Source: Parus major (Eukaryota; Chordata; Aves; Passeriformes; Paridae). Taken from it: 64,000 nucleotides of DNA. Both the position numbers and the translations under genes were made by a program. The stretch covers positions 6,509,555 to 6,573,554 of the forward strand of contig NC_031768.1 of assembly GCF_001522545.3 (NCBI RefSeq), in the 5' to 3' direction. Of the stretch, positions 12,672 to 26,800 are shown in pieces. The notes under the pieces are model-generated. The model had not been told where the DNA came from. It saw only the letters and a list, made by a program, of their open reading frames with translations, and searched no databases. Positions within the stretch are counted from its first letter, which is position 1; every line of letters begins with the position of its first letter.

Positions 12672-15013
12672 GTTGTTTTCATGTTTCACCATGGAAACAT
12701 GCCCATAAATTTTATGTTACATGAAATTCAGTGTTCTCCTGGATCTCAGAGCTAGGCATCAGAAACAAGAGCTTGCACTCTGTGTTTCAGACTCCAACAT
12801 CCACACTGTCCAAACACCCCCAGTAACTGGAATTGTCACCTGCTGCAGCAAGACTTTGCAAACTTTAAAGTGATTCTAATCTTATATGAGCTGCATATGT
12901 TCAAATATTACTTCTCCAGGGACTAGAGTTGCTACTGCCTCACATATTTCATTCCCTTTGATGCACAAGAGAGTCCCTCCGCTGGGAGAAGCCATTCCCA
13001 TGCTCCCTGATTTCTCCCATGCTGTTTCTTTGTTTATATTTGATTCCTCCTTTATGGAAGGCCTTGAATAATGAGCAGCAGGTAGCCCAACACTCTTCAT
13101 CTGTATTCTCCAGCTTGGAAACAGCCTTGAGGGGGAAATATAGGTGTTAATTGTGGCTTCTCATCTGCAGGCACCATGAACTTCAGAGCACAACGTTGTG
13201 ATATTTTCCTCTTGAACTGTAATGATAGATACAGGAATATGATGTGTATGTGCACACACACACACATAGGGCAGATGAGTTTATTCTGGGATGTGAAAAG
13301 CTGTAGTTTCCAGCCTTGACTTGGATAACCACAGCTTTTTTTGGAATTATTTATATTACAGTCCTTTGATGAGTTACAAGAGAAACATACAGAGACATGC
13401 ACAACCCTACTTTTACATATTCATGAAGATATTTTTATGAATTTAAGCCTTGATAGTGCCATGGCTGTCAGATAAAATAACTGCATGAATGACCTTGAAA
13501 ACAATAAAATAAAAGGTGATAAATACAAAATGAGGCTAAGTCAGCAGTGCACATGGCTGCAATGGAGGCAGAAGGCATTACTGACTGCTCCTAGATCTTG
13601 CTGAGTAACCTACACTTTCCCCTGGAGGTGGAGCTCAGCGTGAGGCTCAGGAATGATGAAATCCCTGTGAATCCCTCCTTTCTTTCTGGGAGAGAGCTGA
13701 GGATAAGCCTTTAGGTGGAGCTCACTTACCACTGCTTTTCCTGCTGGACACAGCTGCCCTGGGCCAGCCCTGCAAGGAGAGAAACAGAAATAATTGTCTG
13801 ATTTCCACAGCTTGGGTTAATAGCCAGGCTCTTCACGAGCTGAAAAATGAGACTGGAGGTTTTGTGTGGATGGGAGCACAGGACAGGGAATGCAGCCAGC
13901 ACATTCCACTGGGAGACTGGAGAAGGCTGCACTGGGCTGTGGGATAGGGAGGGCAGACTGTGATTGTGTGATTGGGACAGGAGGGCAGGGTTTGTGCTCA
14001 GCATAGGGAATCAGATGCAAAGTGTGTGGTTCCTAATTCCTCCATCCTTTCTGTGAGATCTGACATGCTGGAGAGTAGGAGCAGGAGTAAGTGGATGAAA
14101 GCTCTCCGCTAGCAGCAAACTCCAAATCAACTGGGGACTGCAATTAGTCACATTTTGTCTAACAAAGCCAGGCTTGTAAAGGCCCATTTGTTTCACAGTG
14201 TAAAAGTGCTATCAGACACTGATAGGAGGATGAAGAATGAGAGTGCCCTTGGTAGGGAAAAAGCTCTAGACTGCAGTAGGGGACAAGGAATTGTCCTTAA
14301 ATCTGCAAAACATGAAAAGGCCAAATCATTGTATCCCACTTTTCTAACACATGAAGCTGCCAGCACATCCCATCCTACTCACAGAAGATCATGACATGAA
14401 CTCAAATTTTGCCTACCATGTTTTTTACACTTAGGAATTTCCTGGGGTAAACAGATGTTTGGGACAGCAAACTTTACACTGAGGGCATCCTGCTGCCAGC
14501 TGTGGCATAGTGAGCATCTTGCATGGATATCAAAGAGTGATCAGGAGATGCTTCTTTTCTTTCTTGCTTTTTAGTGCCTGCTTGTTTCAGTTGGATTTTT
14601 GTAAGTTTCTCATCTTTCTCTCTACTTATGCAAGAAATGGTTGTGGAGATCTGTGAAAAAGCAAATTGTTTTGTGACATGTTTCCCAGAAAAGACTTCAT
14701 CAGCTGAAACTACATCTGTGCCAAAAGCTCTTCACTATTTTGTGATCTCTCACAAACAGCATCCTGACCTCCTTCTCATGCATGTAAGAGAAGATGTTTT
14801 GAAAGGAAATCCACCTACAAGGGAAACAAATTTTAAGTGTTGCTTCTGATTCTGTTACAACTTTACTTTCCTCCTCAGCCCCTCTTTTTTAATTATTTTT
14901 TTTTTTACAGAACAATGTTTAATTACTATAGCTGTAAGCAATATTAGTAATTTAAATTGATCTCAGGTTAGCTAGGAAGATTTACTACCCCTTTCACATT
15001 GCAGGTCACTACC

Positions 15014-15055
15014 CACCACTGGAAGTTGCTATTGCAATAACAAATTCCAGTGGTG
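15014..15055. repeat. 42-nt quasi-palindrome
   Basis: Starts caccactggaag and ends cttcc-like ttccagtggtg. Each half is 21 nt, and 19 of 21 position pairs are complementary around the centre attgcaat; the two mismatches are G/A and C/A. It has no real loop, so it is a near-perfect inverted repeat able to form a cruciform. Confidence 0.85.
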
Positions 15056-17509
15056 CAGCATTACTCCAGCTTGAACTGTAAATATTATCCTTTCTTTGGT
15101 TTTCTTCTACACTCCAAAAATGTTCAACAAAACTTGACTAGAACATCCTGAAGACATCACGTTATCCTGTGTGTTACACAGAATTTAGCAGGCAGGATTT
15201 GGCTTGTGAATTAAGGGGCCCAGAATCAGGCTTGTGTTTGACTTCCTACTACAGGTGGAGAAGATCCAGGTGAGACAACTGAGCCTAAAGTCACCTGAGC
15301 AGACATTCAGTGTACATCTCTGGGTGAGCTGAGTAGCCTTCCAGTCTGTCCTGACTAGATGCTTGTGGTCTATAACAGGAAATTAGACACCTATTGCAGA
15401 GGTAGACATAGCCTCTCCAGTTTTAATCTTCAAGCTGAATCAACCTATTTCTTTCTTAAAAGAGAAAAAAAGAGGAACAATTCCTCACTCTAATTTATTA
15501 TTTTACTATCACTCTTATAGCAGAAAGTCACAGATGCAGATCAATACACAGTACAGAAAACAAGAAAAGGAGAATTTTAACTCAAAGAACACAGCTCCAT
15601 GTACAGCCATACAGCAGCTGTGGAGATCAATAGGAATCACAGAGATGCTGTCAGTGTAATCTCTCTGCTGATATCCTCACGAATAAGATGAGGAAACATG
15701 GGCTAGATGTATCTTCTGAGAGGTGAGTAACACCTGGAGCACCTACCAAGAGTAGCTACTAACAAACACTGTCCAAGAGTGAGATTGCATCAGTTCAGGC
15801 CCTTCACATTCCCACTGATGACTGAGATGATGGAATAGAGAGGATGCCTATTGTATTTGCATGTGGCACTAAGCAGGAGGGGCTGCAAATACAAATTAGT
15901 ATTCACAGCAATCCTGACAAATGGAAGGCACTGCCTCAAGCAAACAGAAGGGAGACCTGAAAGACACAGCGAGACATGGAAGAATAATCAGCAGTACAAA
16001 TACAAACCTCCTCCAGGAGGAGATATGGGGATTATGGTGGGTTACAGCAGAGCATAAGTCAACATTATGTTGTTATGAGAAAGCTAAATGCAATACTAGG
16101 TGGAATCATGAGGTACCTGAAGCAACCCTTCCACTTTATTCAGTGTTACTGATGCTTCAACCAGAATAGTGGGATCACTTTCCAGCTCAAGAAAGATGTT
16201 CATTAGCTGGGGAATGTAAAGAGGAGAGAAATTCAAATAATCAGAGGGCATGAAAACACTGCTTCTTGCAAGACAGAATTGAAGGAATTAGGCTGTAGAG
16301 TCTAGAGAAGAGAAGGATAAGGGAAAAATCTGTTGAAAATATTAACATAAGCAGCTGCAGGGATTAAACTCACAGTATCCATAATGAAAGCAACATTCTT
16401 GTTGAGAAGAGGTGGAAATACACTAGGTGGCTGTTAAGACACATCCTTGGGCACCTTTAAGAAGTTTAGATAAATGTTTAGGTACAGCCAATCCTGCCTC
16501 CAGATGGTGCAGTTAATTAAATTACCTGCTCAGGTTTCTTTCCATGCCCTGATGTGTAGCAGTGCATCATGACCATTTTGTCACAGCATCTTTCTCTTGG
16601 GTAAGCTCTTGATTCATGACCTCCAAGGAGAAGGCTAAAACAATTGTGCCTCTAAACTAAGTGGAGGAAGTCAAGGCTTGTGGGCTGCTGCAGAAAAATT
16701 ACATCAAAAGGACTCTGATTGGGAAGCAGAAAAAGAGAATCACTTGTGAGCTGCCACTAAAAGTGAGCTAAAAAGACAGCAGAGCTACAATATTTATAAA
16801 AAGTAAATATACCGTGAATTTGTTTCACACAGCAGGGCAGCCTGCAGAGGCCTGGCAACACCAGGCATGTTAAAGTGTAGGCTCAGGTACCCTATTTTTT
16901 CTGACTGTTCTTTGGCCAGAGAAAATCTAGCTTTAGCTTGCAGCTGCAGGTATAAACTCTCAGTTTCTGCTGCAGGTGGCTGTAGATCTGAGATAGATTG
17001 AACCCATAGTGTTGAAGATGCCTCTCTACTTGTGTTCTTACTCCTTTTTTCCCCCGCATTTTGTTTCCAGGAGTGATGATTCTAAACAGCTATGCCACTG
17101 GTCTGAAGTACAGTGCCCAAACCATAAGAGGCTTAGGCTTTATAGCTGTGAAGCTATATAGGAAAGGGGATAGTCAAAGAGCAGGGGAAAATGTGTTTTG
17201 AAACCTCACAAAACAGTCCAAGAGAAAATATTTTGAGGGGAGAAGGTAGTGGTGAGCACAGGGAACTACCAAGGGAAAATAAGAGAGGCAATGCTGGTTC
17301 CATAGAGAGCAGGCACATGGAGCTACACTCCCAGGGCAGCCTGTGGGGGTGACTGGAGTCTCTGCTAAAGGCAAAGAGCCAAGGTTAAGTGAAGATGTTG
17401 GGAGACTCCCAGTCTTTCCCTGGGTGAACCCTGCTGTGTGTATGCCCCTGCTAAAGCATTACAGCTCTGAGATCCTGATTGAGGAGCTTCTGGGCACCGA
17501 CTTCTGCAC

Positions 17510-17790
17510 CATCACCTTGTACTGACCCATGACGATTCCTCAGGCTCAGAGATGACATGCAGGATGAGTTCCATCACCTTCCTGGGGATGAAGGTGAAGC
17601 TGATGGACTTGTGCTTTCCTGGGTCCCCCTTGCTGCCCATTTTGAGGACAGGAGGGATGGTGACTTTCCTCCAGAGCTCAGGCACCTCTCCTGGGGAATC
17701 ACCATCCCTGACCCATGGGCAGTGCTCCTTGTGCCAGGGGCAGGAGTGGAGATTTCCCCTGGCCAAGCCTGGAGCCTTCAGAATTCAGAA
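17510..17790 (-). mobile_element. CR1 LINE fragment, reverse-transcriptase region
   Basis: The minus-strand translation contains GEVPELWRKVTIPP, then KGDPGKHKSISFTFIPRKVM, which matches the CR1 ORF2 reverse-transcriptase stretch (family pattern VPxDWRKAxVxPIxKKGxKEDPGNYRPxSLTSxPGKxME). It is a short, broken relic with substitutions at conserved positions (for example NYRP changed to KHKS) and no intact ORF2. Confidence 0.8.
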
Positions 17791-17936
17791 TGAGATTATT
17801 TGGTGGCCAGTAAGCAACACCATTATCAGGCCCTTGTTCAGGGTACGCTTTGCAGTTGGTGGAATATGAAGGCAGGCTATGAATGTTAGAAATTGTTTTT
17901 AGAAATTATACAGTTCCTGTCCATTACAGCATATAA

Positions 17937-17992
17937 ACAATTGGACTTGATGATCACAAGAGGCCTTTTTCAACCTAAATGACTCTGTGGTT
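17937..17992 (+). mobile_element. CR1 LINE 3' tail
   Basis: Reads ttggacttgatgatcacaag, then ttcaacctaaatgactctgtg, the characteristic CR1 3' end (TTGGACTxGATGATC...TTCCAACC...ATTCTGTG). It points opposite to the nearby reverse-transcriptase fragment at 17510-17790. Confidence 0.75.
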
Positions 17993-18180
17993 ATCTAGCC
18001 TTGGTCATTTGGGGAAGAATTATCACAAGTGCATAATATCATCTTAAAATGTGAACCTCAGAAACAGGTTCCAATGTCCCCAAGTTTAAGAAGATCCTCA
18101 AATCCATAAGTGAGTGCTCTGGCCATATAAGATTTACTGCTTGCCTGCAAGATAATCCAGGAACAGTGCCCTGGGTTTGT

Positions 18181-18330
18181 GGAATTATAGAATGGTTGGG
18201 GTTGGAAGGGATCTCAGATTTCCATCTCCCTGTGTCTGGCATTATTAGAGCATGTCCTATTCACAGTTGCCATGCCTTTTTCTGCAGCTGTTGGTCAGCT
18301 CTCATCTGGAGCCCAGGACACCTTGCATGG
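18181..18330 (-). mobile_element. CR1 LINE 3' end, minus strand
   Basis: Begins gaattatagaatggttggg, then gttggaagggatctcagat, the reverse complement of a CR1 3' tail. The inner limit is uncertain. Confidence 0.7.
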
Positions 18331-18370
18331 GCTGTTTTCATCAGTACTTTTCAGAGGGGAGGGAAGACAA

Positions 18371-18393
18371 ATTCAAATTACAAATTACAAATT
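18371..18393. repeat. Short AAATTAC heptamer array
   Basis: Three to four heptamer units (caaatta / aaattac) inside or beside the CR1 remnant. The unit resembles the array in NDP intron 2 at 1473-1560. Confidence 0.7.
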
Positions 18394-20289
18394 ACAGCTA
18401 TTCCTAATGAAGAAATCAATCAACACTAACAGCTGCCATGACAATATTCCACATCTGGATCAATTAAACATCACTGTCTGCACTCCTGCCACCACAAAGT
18501 CTTTCATGTCAGCTTTACCTGCATCACCCTGTGTGCTGTTCACTGCAAAGTCTTGTACCTCTGCCACCTCTTCCTCAGAAGCAGCAAACCACTGTGGGTA
18601 TAGGCTCAGCAGCACTGCCATATCACCACTAGATGACAACTACACAACAGAATTTCACAATCCTGTTTAGAAGGCACAAGTCATGGTTTAGAAAGAATTG
18701 CACAAAGGGAAGCCAGATATGGAAAATTCCAGACAATAATTTGGGAGAGAAAAGTCAAGTTTTAGGCAGAAAGGAGTTCCCTGGAAGGAGTCTGTTGTGG
18801 TTTAAGGCATGGCCCTCCACCAACACAGAGCTCATATGAAGCCTGCACAGGTTTAAAGGTCAATTTACCCCTGACCTTTTGATCAACCTGAGTAAATACA
18901 GGCACTACTGGCCAGCCCAGCTCTGCAACACAGTCTGCAGAGGGGCTGAACCTCCAAGAGGGTTTTATCATAGTGATCTCCAGGAGCTGTGCAATTCCAT
19001 GGTGTGTAACACCTGGTTCAGGGGGAAAGCTACACCTGCTTGTCAAGGGACTGCTATCTTATAATGTAGCAAAAGCCAGTGTTCATGGAGATGTGGTTAT
19101 TTTAGTTTAAAAGCTACAGGCACATCAAAGTATCTCATTTCAAAATACCTTCCTTCATTAAGCAAGCCTCGTGGTTATATAATGTGCAATCCCAGAGCCT
19201 CATCTGAAAATGTCAGGATTTTTTTTCAGAAATATAAAATACCACATATATTTGCTAATTAATCATAGTGTGTTTACTTTGCTTATGTCTATAATTTTCA
19301 TTGGTCAGTCAATCCCAGGTGAAATGCTGACTTTTCTAATGAACTCAAGGTATTTGAAATCACTAACCAATATTCAAAAGGCCAGTGCTTTCTGGCGTTG
19401 TCTATACACATTCTTCAAGTATGAAAGTATGCAAATACACTTGGTTTATTAAAATCTTACCTCAGTGCAAAGGCATTTATGACTGTGAATGCAGAAGACT
19501 TGACTGACAGAACTGCTTCCATTGCTTCACTTGACTGACATAGATTAAAAGTCATATTTAATTGTCAAAAGAATTATCAGATGAGATATTTCTTGTACCT
19601 TTGTCCAGGTGTTTCTGAACAGTTCCAGAAAGCACTGTGACTGAGACAAATGTCTGTCTGCTTCCACACATTAAGGTTCTTTTCTTTTAAAATCATACCC
19701 AAAAAGCAAAACAGTTTTTTTTCACACCCAATTGTTTTAGAATAGCAATAAAACCCATAACTGAGGCTTTCAGAAAACAGTCCCTGACACCAGCAGGAAT
19801 CGCTCCACTGACTCTTGACAGTCACCACAACAAGATTGCAAAACACATCAGTGATCAGCAACATGCCAAGCAAAAATATGTGGCAGAAGCTGCAGACAAA
19901 CCAGCCCCTCCCACCACAGTCTGCAAGACTGAAAACATCCAAATAACGAAACTTATTTTGTGACCTATCTCCGAACTGGTGGGAACACAGCGGATGAATC
20001 ACTCCTCAGCTGAACAAACCACAAGTACAAGAGCAGAAAGGAGTGTCACTGTTCTCAGAAAAATGCCAGAGCAGTTTTCCCAACCACTGTGATTATGCTG
20101 CAGATACATACAGGGAATGGGACTAAAGACTGAAGGAGCTCAGGCTCACACAACAAAAGGAGAGAATGACAATAATGTGGAACTAGATGTAAATAGTGCA
20201 AACCAAGACAGAGCAAAAGGAAGTTAGGGAAGCAGGCAAGACTTCAAAAAGAGTACAGACTCAAATCAGTGCATGTTCTGATCCCAGGG

Positions 20290-20436
20290 CATCATTTGGA
20301 GTTTTGATAGAACATTAGACAATGCTCTCAGGCACATGGTGGGGTTCTTGGGACTGTTTTTTGCAGAGCCAGGAGTTGGACTTTGATGATCCTTGTGGGT
20401 CTCTTCCAACTCAGGATACTATAAAATTCTAAGATT
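20290..20436 (+). mobile_element. CR1 LINE 3' end
   Basis: Contains ccaggagttggactttgatg, then atccttgtgggtctcttcca and actcaggatactataaaattct, a nearly consensus CR1 3' terminus on the + strand. Confidence 0.85.
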
Positions 20437-20833
20437 TAAGATAAAACAATGTCTGAACTGGAAAGTGGATGGAAATAGCCCTGCAGAGTACCCTACTGCC
20501 AAGTGCCTGCACACACAGATTTACAAATACCTGACACATCCCCATCAGGTATCAGCCATTCCCTAGACAGGCATGAGGGAAAGCAATGGCCACTGCATGC
20601 AGAAAGGAGTCAATCAGAAAAATGCACACAGTGGCTCAGGACCAAGATTTGAATCCCAACAGAGGAAATGCAGAAGGCTCACCTTGAATTCTTTTCTTTT
20701 TTTCCATCTGCCATGAAATGACAATTGCCAGAAGATGGAGGATTGCTGCAATCCTTCTCCCAAACCTGCAGACAGTAAGGTCAGGAGTTTAAACATGACA
20801 AGCTTCTGTTTTCACACTGCAACCTAGATGGTA

Positions 20834-20899
20834 GATATTCTAGATTCTAGGTGATATTCTAGATTCTAGGTGATATTCTAGATTCTAGGTGATATTCTG
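20834..20899. repeat. 19-bp tandem repeat, about 3.4 copies
   Basis: Unit gatattctagattctaggt at 20834, 20853 and 20872, identical in all three full copies, followed by a partial fourth. Each unit holds the palindrome-like ctagattctag. Confidence 0.95.
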
Positions 20900-23800
20900 G
20901 TTCAAGTATCTAGTTCATAAAGATAGAACCAGGACCAGGTGAGGTCTTTATGTAAAATAGTCAAAGATGCCCTAGCCCTTGTCCCTGGAAATTCCATTCA
21001 ATGCAGTCACCAGCAACAAGAAACTATATATCCTTGAGCTGAGGAATGGGACAAAACAAGGGGCCCTGATGCTGTCTGGCTGCTTGATCACATCTGTAAA
21101 GTAGCAGCACTTTAAAATCCCCTGTCTGGTAGTGTTCTCCTCTAAAATCTGCTATTTGTAAAATACAAGCCACAGTAATGCTAACTACATGCTGGCTACC
21201 TCATGAAACCAAAATACTGATAATGAGAAATGTGAGAGAAAATTGAATAATATTCCAATTTGAAAACTATCATTTTGTGTCTGTATGGGACAGTAGTTAA
21301 AATTCTCATGTTTCTAAACTAATTCTTATTATATTGAAACTAGAAGATTTGCTTTAACAGAAGATGTGTAAGCATAAAATGAATACAGCATCCTCATTTT
21401 GCAGAAAACAAAGATACTTATGTGTGATCCTAGCTGCCCAGTACAGAAGTGCTAATATAAACAAAGCATCATTGCAAGTTGAGCTTATCAAAATAACCAA
21501 GCACTTCAAAAGGAGACACTTATAAAATGGAAGACAATAAGCAAAGATAGCCCTAAATATTTTTAGAGACCAAAAATAGCATGAAAATGAAAAGTCCTGC
21601 TTATTGTCAGATCCAGATTCTATGAATTTTAAATTATTGTAAGTCTAGTTGCCATCTAGTAAGAGGATGCATATGCAATTTTTAAATTGTTTGGAGGAGG
21701 TTTGTGTTAATGAAAATGAGTTAAAGGAAGAAGTATACAAGGAAAATTTGATGAAGGGTTGGATTTTGGAATTTATGGGGTAACTAAAGATTGTGGAGGA
21801 AGTTTAGGCCTGAGAAGAATGAAAACTGTATATAGAATAAAAAAAATAACATGTGCATTGAAAATTTAAACCACACCTCAGAGAATGGGATCAAGCCCTG
21901 ACCTCAGAAGATTTAGCACAGAAAGATTTGGATTAAAATCAGCACTTGGCAATGCTGGGATTTTGAGTATTTAGAAAACACAAAGTGCAGAGGGCATTTA
22001 CAAGATGAAAACTTGATTCTGGTCCAGCACACAGCTCGTGTTGCTTGTGTGTGTGTGTGCATAAAAAATGTGCAATGACATTAAAAATGTGCAAGGCCCC
22101 AGCCTTCCCATGCTAAAGGCTCCTTTGTGCCCACCCAGGAAGGTGTTTCAGCTTTGTCCCAGGGCACTGAGGGGCACTGAGGATGAGCAGCACAACACAG
22201 ACCTTTGCAAGGTAGTCCCAACCTTCCTGCAGGAGCAAGGAGCCAGGACATCTTGAACTCACAGCCTCCTGCTGCTTCTCAGGGGAAAAGATCCTACAGT
22301 CTGTGCAAAATAAACCCAGTGGTAAGTTTCCAGGGAAGCTTTGTGTTGATTTCTCCCTTTCTCCTAGGTTAGAAGTGTTAGTTTTCACTTCTGTCACCTT
22401 CACTGGAGAAGTGCATGAGTAGCTCTGCTCCCCAAGCACATACCTGGGGTGGGACTGAGTTCACTGGTTCTAATCACCTGCAAGTTTACTTAGCACAAAT
22501 CAATTAAGTGTCCTTTGAGAGAGCCAGGAATCCCAGGAAACTTGTCCTGCCTGTCTTGATTAACTGCTCTAGTACAGTATAAATCAGTGTCTAGAACTAC
22601 CTGTCCCTGCCATAGCCCAGAGAAGGGATCTTGTGAGAAAGTGCAGATAAGCAGCAGAAGACAAAATGAATCCCACCTGTAAGAAAGAAAACCTCTTAAC
22701 CTTCTCCTCTTTAGATTTTTCACTAGCAAGCATATTTCCTAATATATTATTTTCTTGGCTTTTCACTGGAGCCATTCCAATTTATACAGGGCCATCCCGA
22801 GCTGTGGAAATGTGCAGGGAACAATGTACCCCGTTAGTCACAGCAGCATTGCCATGTACACACACTGTAATACCTAATACATGCACAAAACCCTCCTTAT
22901 CAATACATGATAGCCTGCACCCTGCTCATTAATTCTTTCCCAAGTTTGCACTGTAGGAGCTTCTGGAATATCTTCCTGTATGTTTTTTCCTTCAGGATAA
23001 CATGAGGTTTGCTACTGATGATGGGCTATTTCACCACAGCCAAAAATTAGGGAGTGAGGCAGAAAAAGCATGGGAGGGAAAGATAAAGAGAATGAGGAAC
23101 CAGAGGAATGCCAACCTAGAAGCTTCTTTTGACTCTCATAAAGGTGAAATAAATCAGCAATAAATTAATAATGAAGGCTGTAGTAGACTATCTTTCAAGT
23201 GACAGATGGAAGCAGTGTGCTGTGACTTCCATAGATGCAAAGCAGCAGGACCATCATGATCAAGTGAAAATAAAATGTCACCAGCCATTATTTACAAGAA
23301 AACATTTGACATGAGTGAGAGGCATAACTTGTCTCTTCAGGGACTCTTCAGATTAGGTTATTGGTGAAGGACACGGTAGATTTTTTGTTAAGGGGATGAA
23401 AGTGTTTCATTTCCTCGAGTGTTCTGAGGTATGTGGGTGCATTTCCACAGGACACTGTCTGTTTAGAGGTAGGAGATGGAATGTCACTGCTCTCATCTGC
23501 TTTGCATCTTTAGCTTTTGCTCATCTAATTCAAGAGGAAAAGAACTGAGCTCAGATTCTAAACAAGGGTCAGTAAAAAAACAGGCATTACATAGCAAAGA
23601 CTGTTGGTTTTCAGTTCAGAACATAAAGTAGGGACCAGTGTCTCCTGGTCACTACTTTAAAAACACTGATTATTTTTGAGCAACACCCTTTGATTCAGTC
23701 TGCCCTTGAGTCTGTCTCTGTCTGAAGCAGGAATATGGTACCTTCTAACATACTTTAACTTTTCTAACTCTATATCTACATAAAACCTTGCTTTCGATTC

Positions 23801-26800
23801 TGTCATTATCCTTGTCTGTATGGGTGACCTGTGGACCCATCCCCCAGGAATTCTGCATGGCAGGAACTGACAATGCCCATGAACAAATGCAAAGTGTCTT
23901 TAGAAATTGGCACAAGTCCACATCACAGACACCATGGCAGTGCCAAGCACCTCTGCATGCAGGTATTCATGCCAATAACAATAGTGAACACCACCACAAA
24001 CCTGAAAATGGATTTCTTTTGGAGGAAAATTTTGTAAAAAAAGAGAAGGAATAGGAAATTGGATCAGCCTGAACTGTAGCTAATCGTCAGGAAGAGATTA
24101 GCACAATGCAAAGATGAGCTTGACATTGGGGAATTAATTTATGTTAGTTTAAAGGTTTTTCCCTGTTTTTTCTTTGTTGGTTGTATTAGTGAGTATGCAT
24201 ATATTTGCATGATTACCATTATTGTTTTTAATCCTTCCAGCAGAATGGTGGTTACACCAGTCACAGATTTGTAAAAGTGGGCTCATTAGGACAAACAGCT
24301 GGAAAGGGAACCAGAGACTGTGAGCAGGATAGCTGGAATGCTTTGAGACATCACACTGGATTTTTCCACTCCTTCTTGGGGTTTCATTACACAAGCAGTC
24401 TTGATGAATGGCTTCTCTGTGAGATCCAATGAGGGGACATGTGACTGACTCCTTTTTGTGTTGGAGCCTACATGGCCTCCCTCCCCTGAATGGGAGGCTG
24501 CCTCTACACCCTTTTGACCAGGAAGATCTTTAAATCCACACAGACAGATGATAATAATAATAAAACTAAAATTATTTTGTTCTAAAAACTTGTGCACTTG
24601 TATTAAATAATCATAGCATCAGTTGGGACCTAATTTTGGGTGCTGCTCGTGCCTGGGGTGGGACAGGCCTGGGCTGTCACCCTCCCTTGGGGGTCCCCAT
24701 GAGCCTTGCCCCCATCCCCAGGCAGCTGCAGGCCTGGCTGCACTGTGCCACCCAGACCCTTGTTCTGTTCTTGTGCTCTGGCTCTGTGTGTGCTCAGAAT
24801 GTGAATGTTTACATTCACTCATGGCTTCTACTAATGGGCTTAATCTTGCAGGTTTAGCATTTAATGATCAGTCCTACTTTGAACGCAATCTGATTGATAA
24901 AATATTCAATTTTTGCTTATTAGCTCTAGATGAATGTCAGACTGTGTATGTTGGATTAATACTCTTGGCTATTAACATTTACCACTGCAGTTAGCATTCA
25001 CTGCTAATCAAGATACATTTCAGTCATGGCTGGTGCCACTGTAGAGTGCAAGGACAGACCAGACAACCTGCTGAGACACCTTGCAGCAGTTTTCCCTTGG
25101 TGGAAAGCCTGACATGCAGCTTATGCTCATTTAATTGTGCAGTATTTCAAAATTATTTCAGTATTTCAAAAGCACTGACATGCTTTCCCAATTTCTGCAC
25201 TGACTGCATGAGGGAAATTTGAACCTGTGTAAAATGTGTTTAGAAAGGTGTTTAGATCTACTTGTCTTCTGCAGCATCAGCTCTCAGCAAGCACAAAGGC
25301 ACTGAGCAGGAGAACAGCATGGCCTGGCAGCAGATTAGGGAGTTGTCAAGCCATGTTCATCCCTCCTTTTGAGGGATTCTCCTCCAGGGATGAACGCAAG
25401 CACCAGATTCACTGGGTACCTGAAAACACCAAGTCCCAGGGCATGTCAGGACAGTGACAATGTCAGGGAAAGGGTGGGAGGAGGATGAACAGCCAGGGAT
25501 TACTGACAGGGAGCTGGCACAGTGGGAGTTTGCATTCAGACCAGGAATTTAGAAGAATTCCTGGCTTCAGTCACACCCCTGCACCTGAAGCAGGTGCTAA
25601 TATAGCCTGCAGATAACTGAGGAGTCCATTCCGATGCTTTGACTAAAGGTGATGTTAACATCCATCTAGAGCAGGAAATTTCAGAGTGAAACCAGCTTGT
25701 CCTGAAGAAGAGACTTTCCCCATAACATGTTGAAGAATAACTGTAACACATAGCAAACAATGAAAAACTGGGTTTTTAAAAATGCACTGCTAATTAAGGA
25801 GTAGAAACTGAGAAGATGTGTAATCTAAAAAGCTGTCCAGTGGTTTTGCCAGACAGTGATGGATCATGCACCTAGATTCTACCTCTTACACTTGGTAAAT
25901 GTGGACATCTTTGGCTTTGACCCCTACTCCATCAACTTTCCACTAAGTCCTCAAAATTTAGTCCATGGCTCTCAGTCCATTATCTACCAGACAGCATAGC
26001 TATTATGCCATTTCACTGCCACAGTGTCAGAGACACTAAGAAAATTTATGAAAACAATGCATTTTATCTCAGAAAGGCCTAGTCTGAGGTGAGAAAACAT
26101 GGAGGCTCTCAGCTGTTGAGCTTTCACAGAAACATCACACATTCAAAGGATAATGTGCCAAAATCCAGGCAGAATACACTTTATCTATTTAATTAGTTAG
26201 AACCACATGGGATGAGAGAAGTAATGGGACCATAAAAACCAGAAACTGAATCCTAATGTGATTAGATGTGAAGGTTCCAGACCAAAAAACCCACAAATAA
26301 ATCATCTTTATGCCATCAAAGAGGCTTTATTAGAGTTATGTACACCATTCTGCTCATACCTGCTGAAGACAGAGACTTTTGGACTGGGACTTGTGTATAA
26401 AATTGTTATCAGGATCAGCAGATGTGTATCCAAATATTTGAGGATCCTAAAGTGCTTGACAAGCATCACAACACTGCAAACAGAAAAACAAAGAAGGGAA
26501 TACAGTGTAACTGTTTAAATGTACCATGGTGTGCTAGTTTTGGTACTGGCTGGGGTTATCATCACACATGGTGTAAACATTTCAGAAGCTACGGGGATGA
26601 AAAAAATGAACCTTTGAACCAGACTTATTGCAGGAGAGAAGAGGGAGAAAACACCAACCTGGCTTTGGGAGATTTAGCTCTAGGCAGTGCTAGATTTATT
26701 CATTATTTTAACAGGAGCCCTTTTAGGGCTTTGTACCCTCCAACACTCCCATGGACCTTCATGTGACTCTAGGGTGTGCACCACATACCCTCAAATATAG

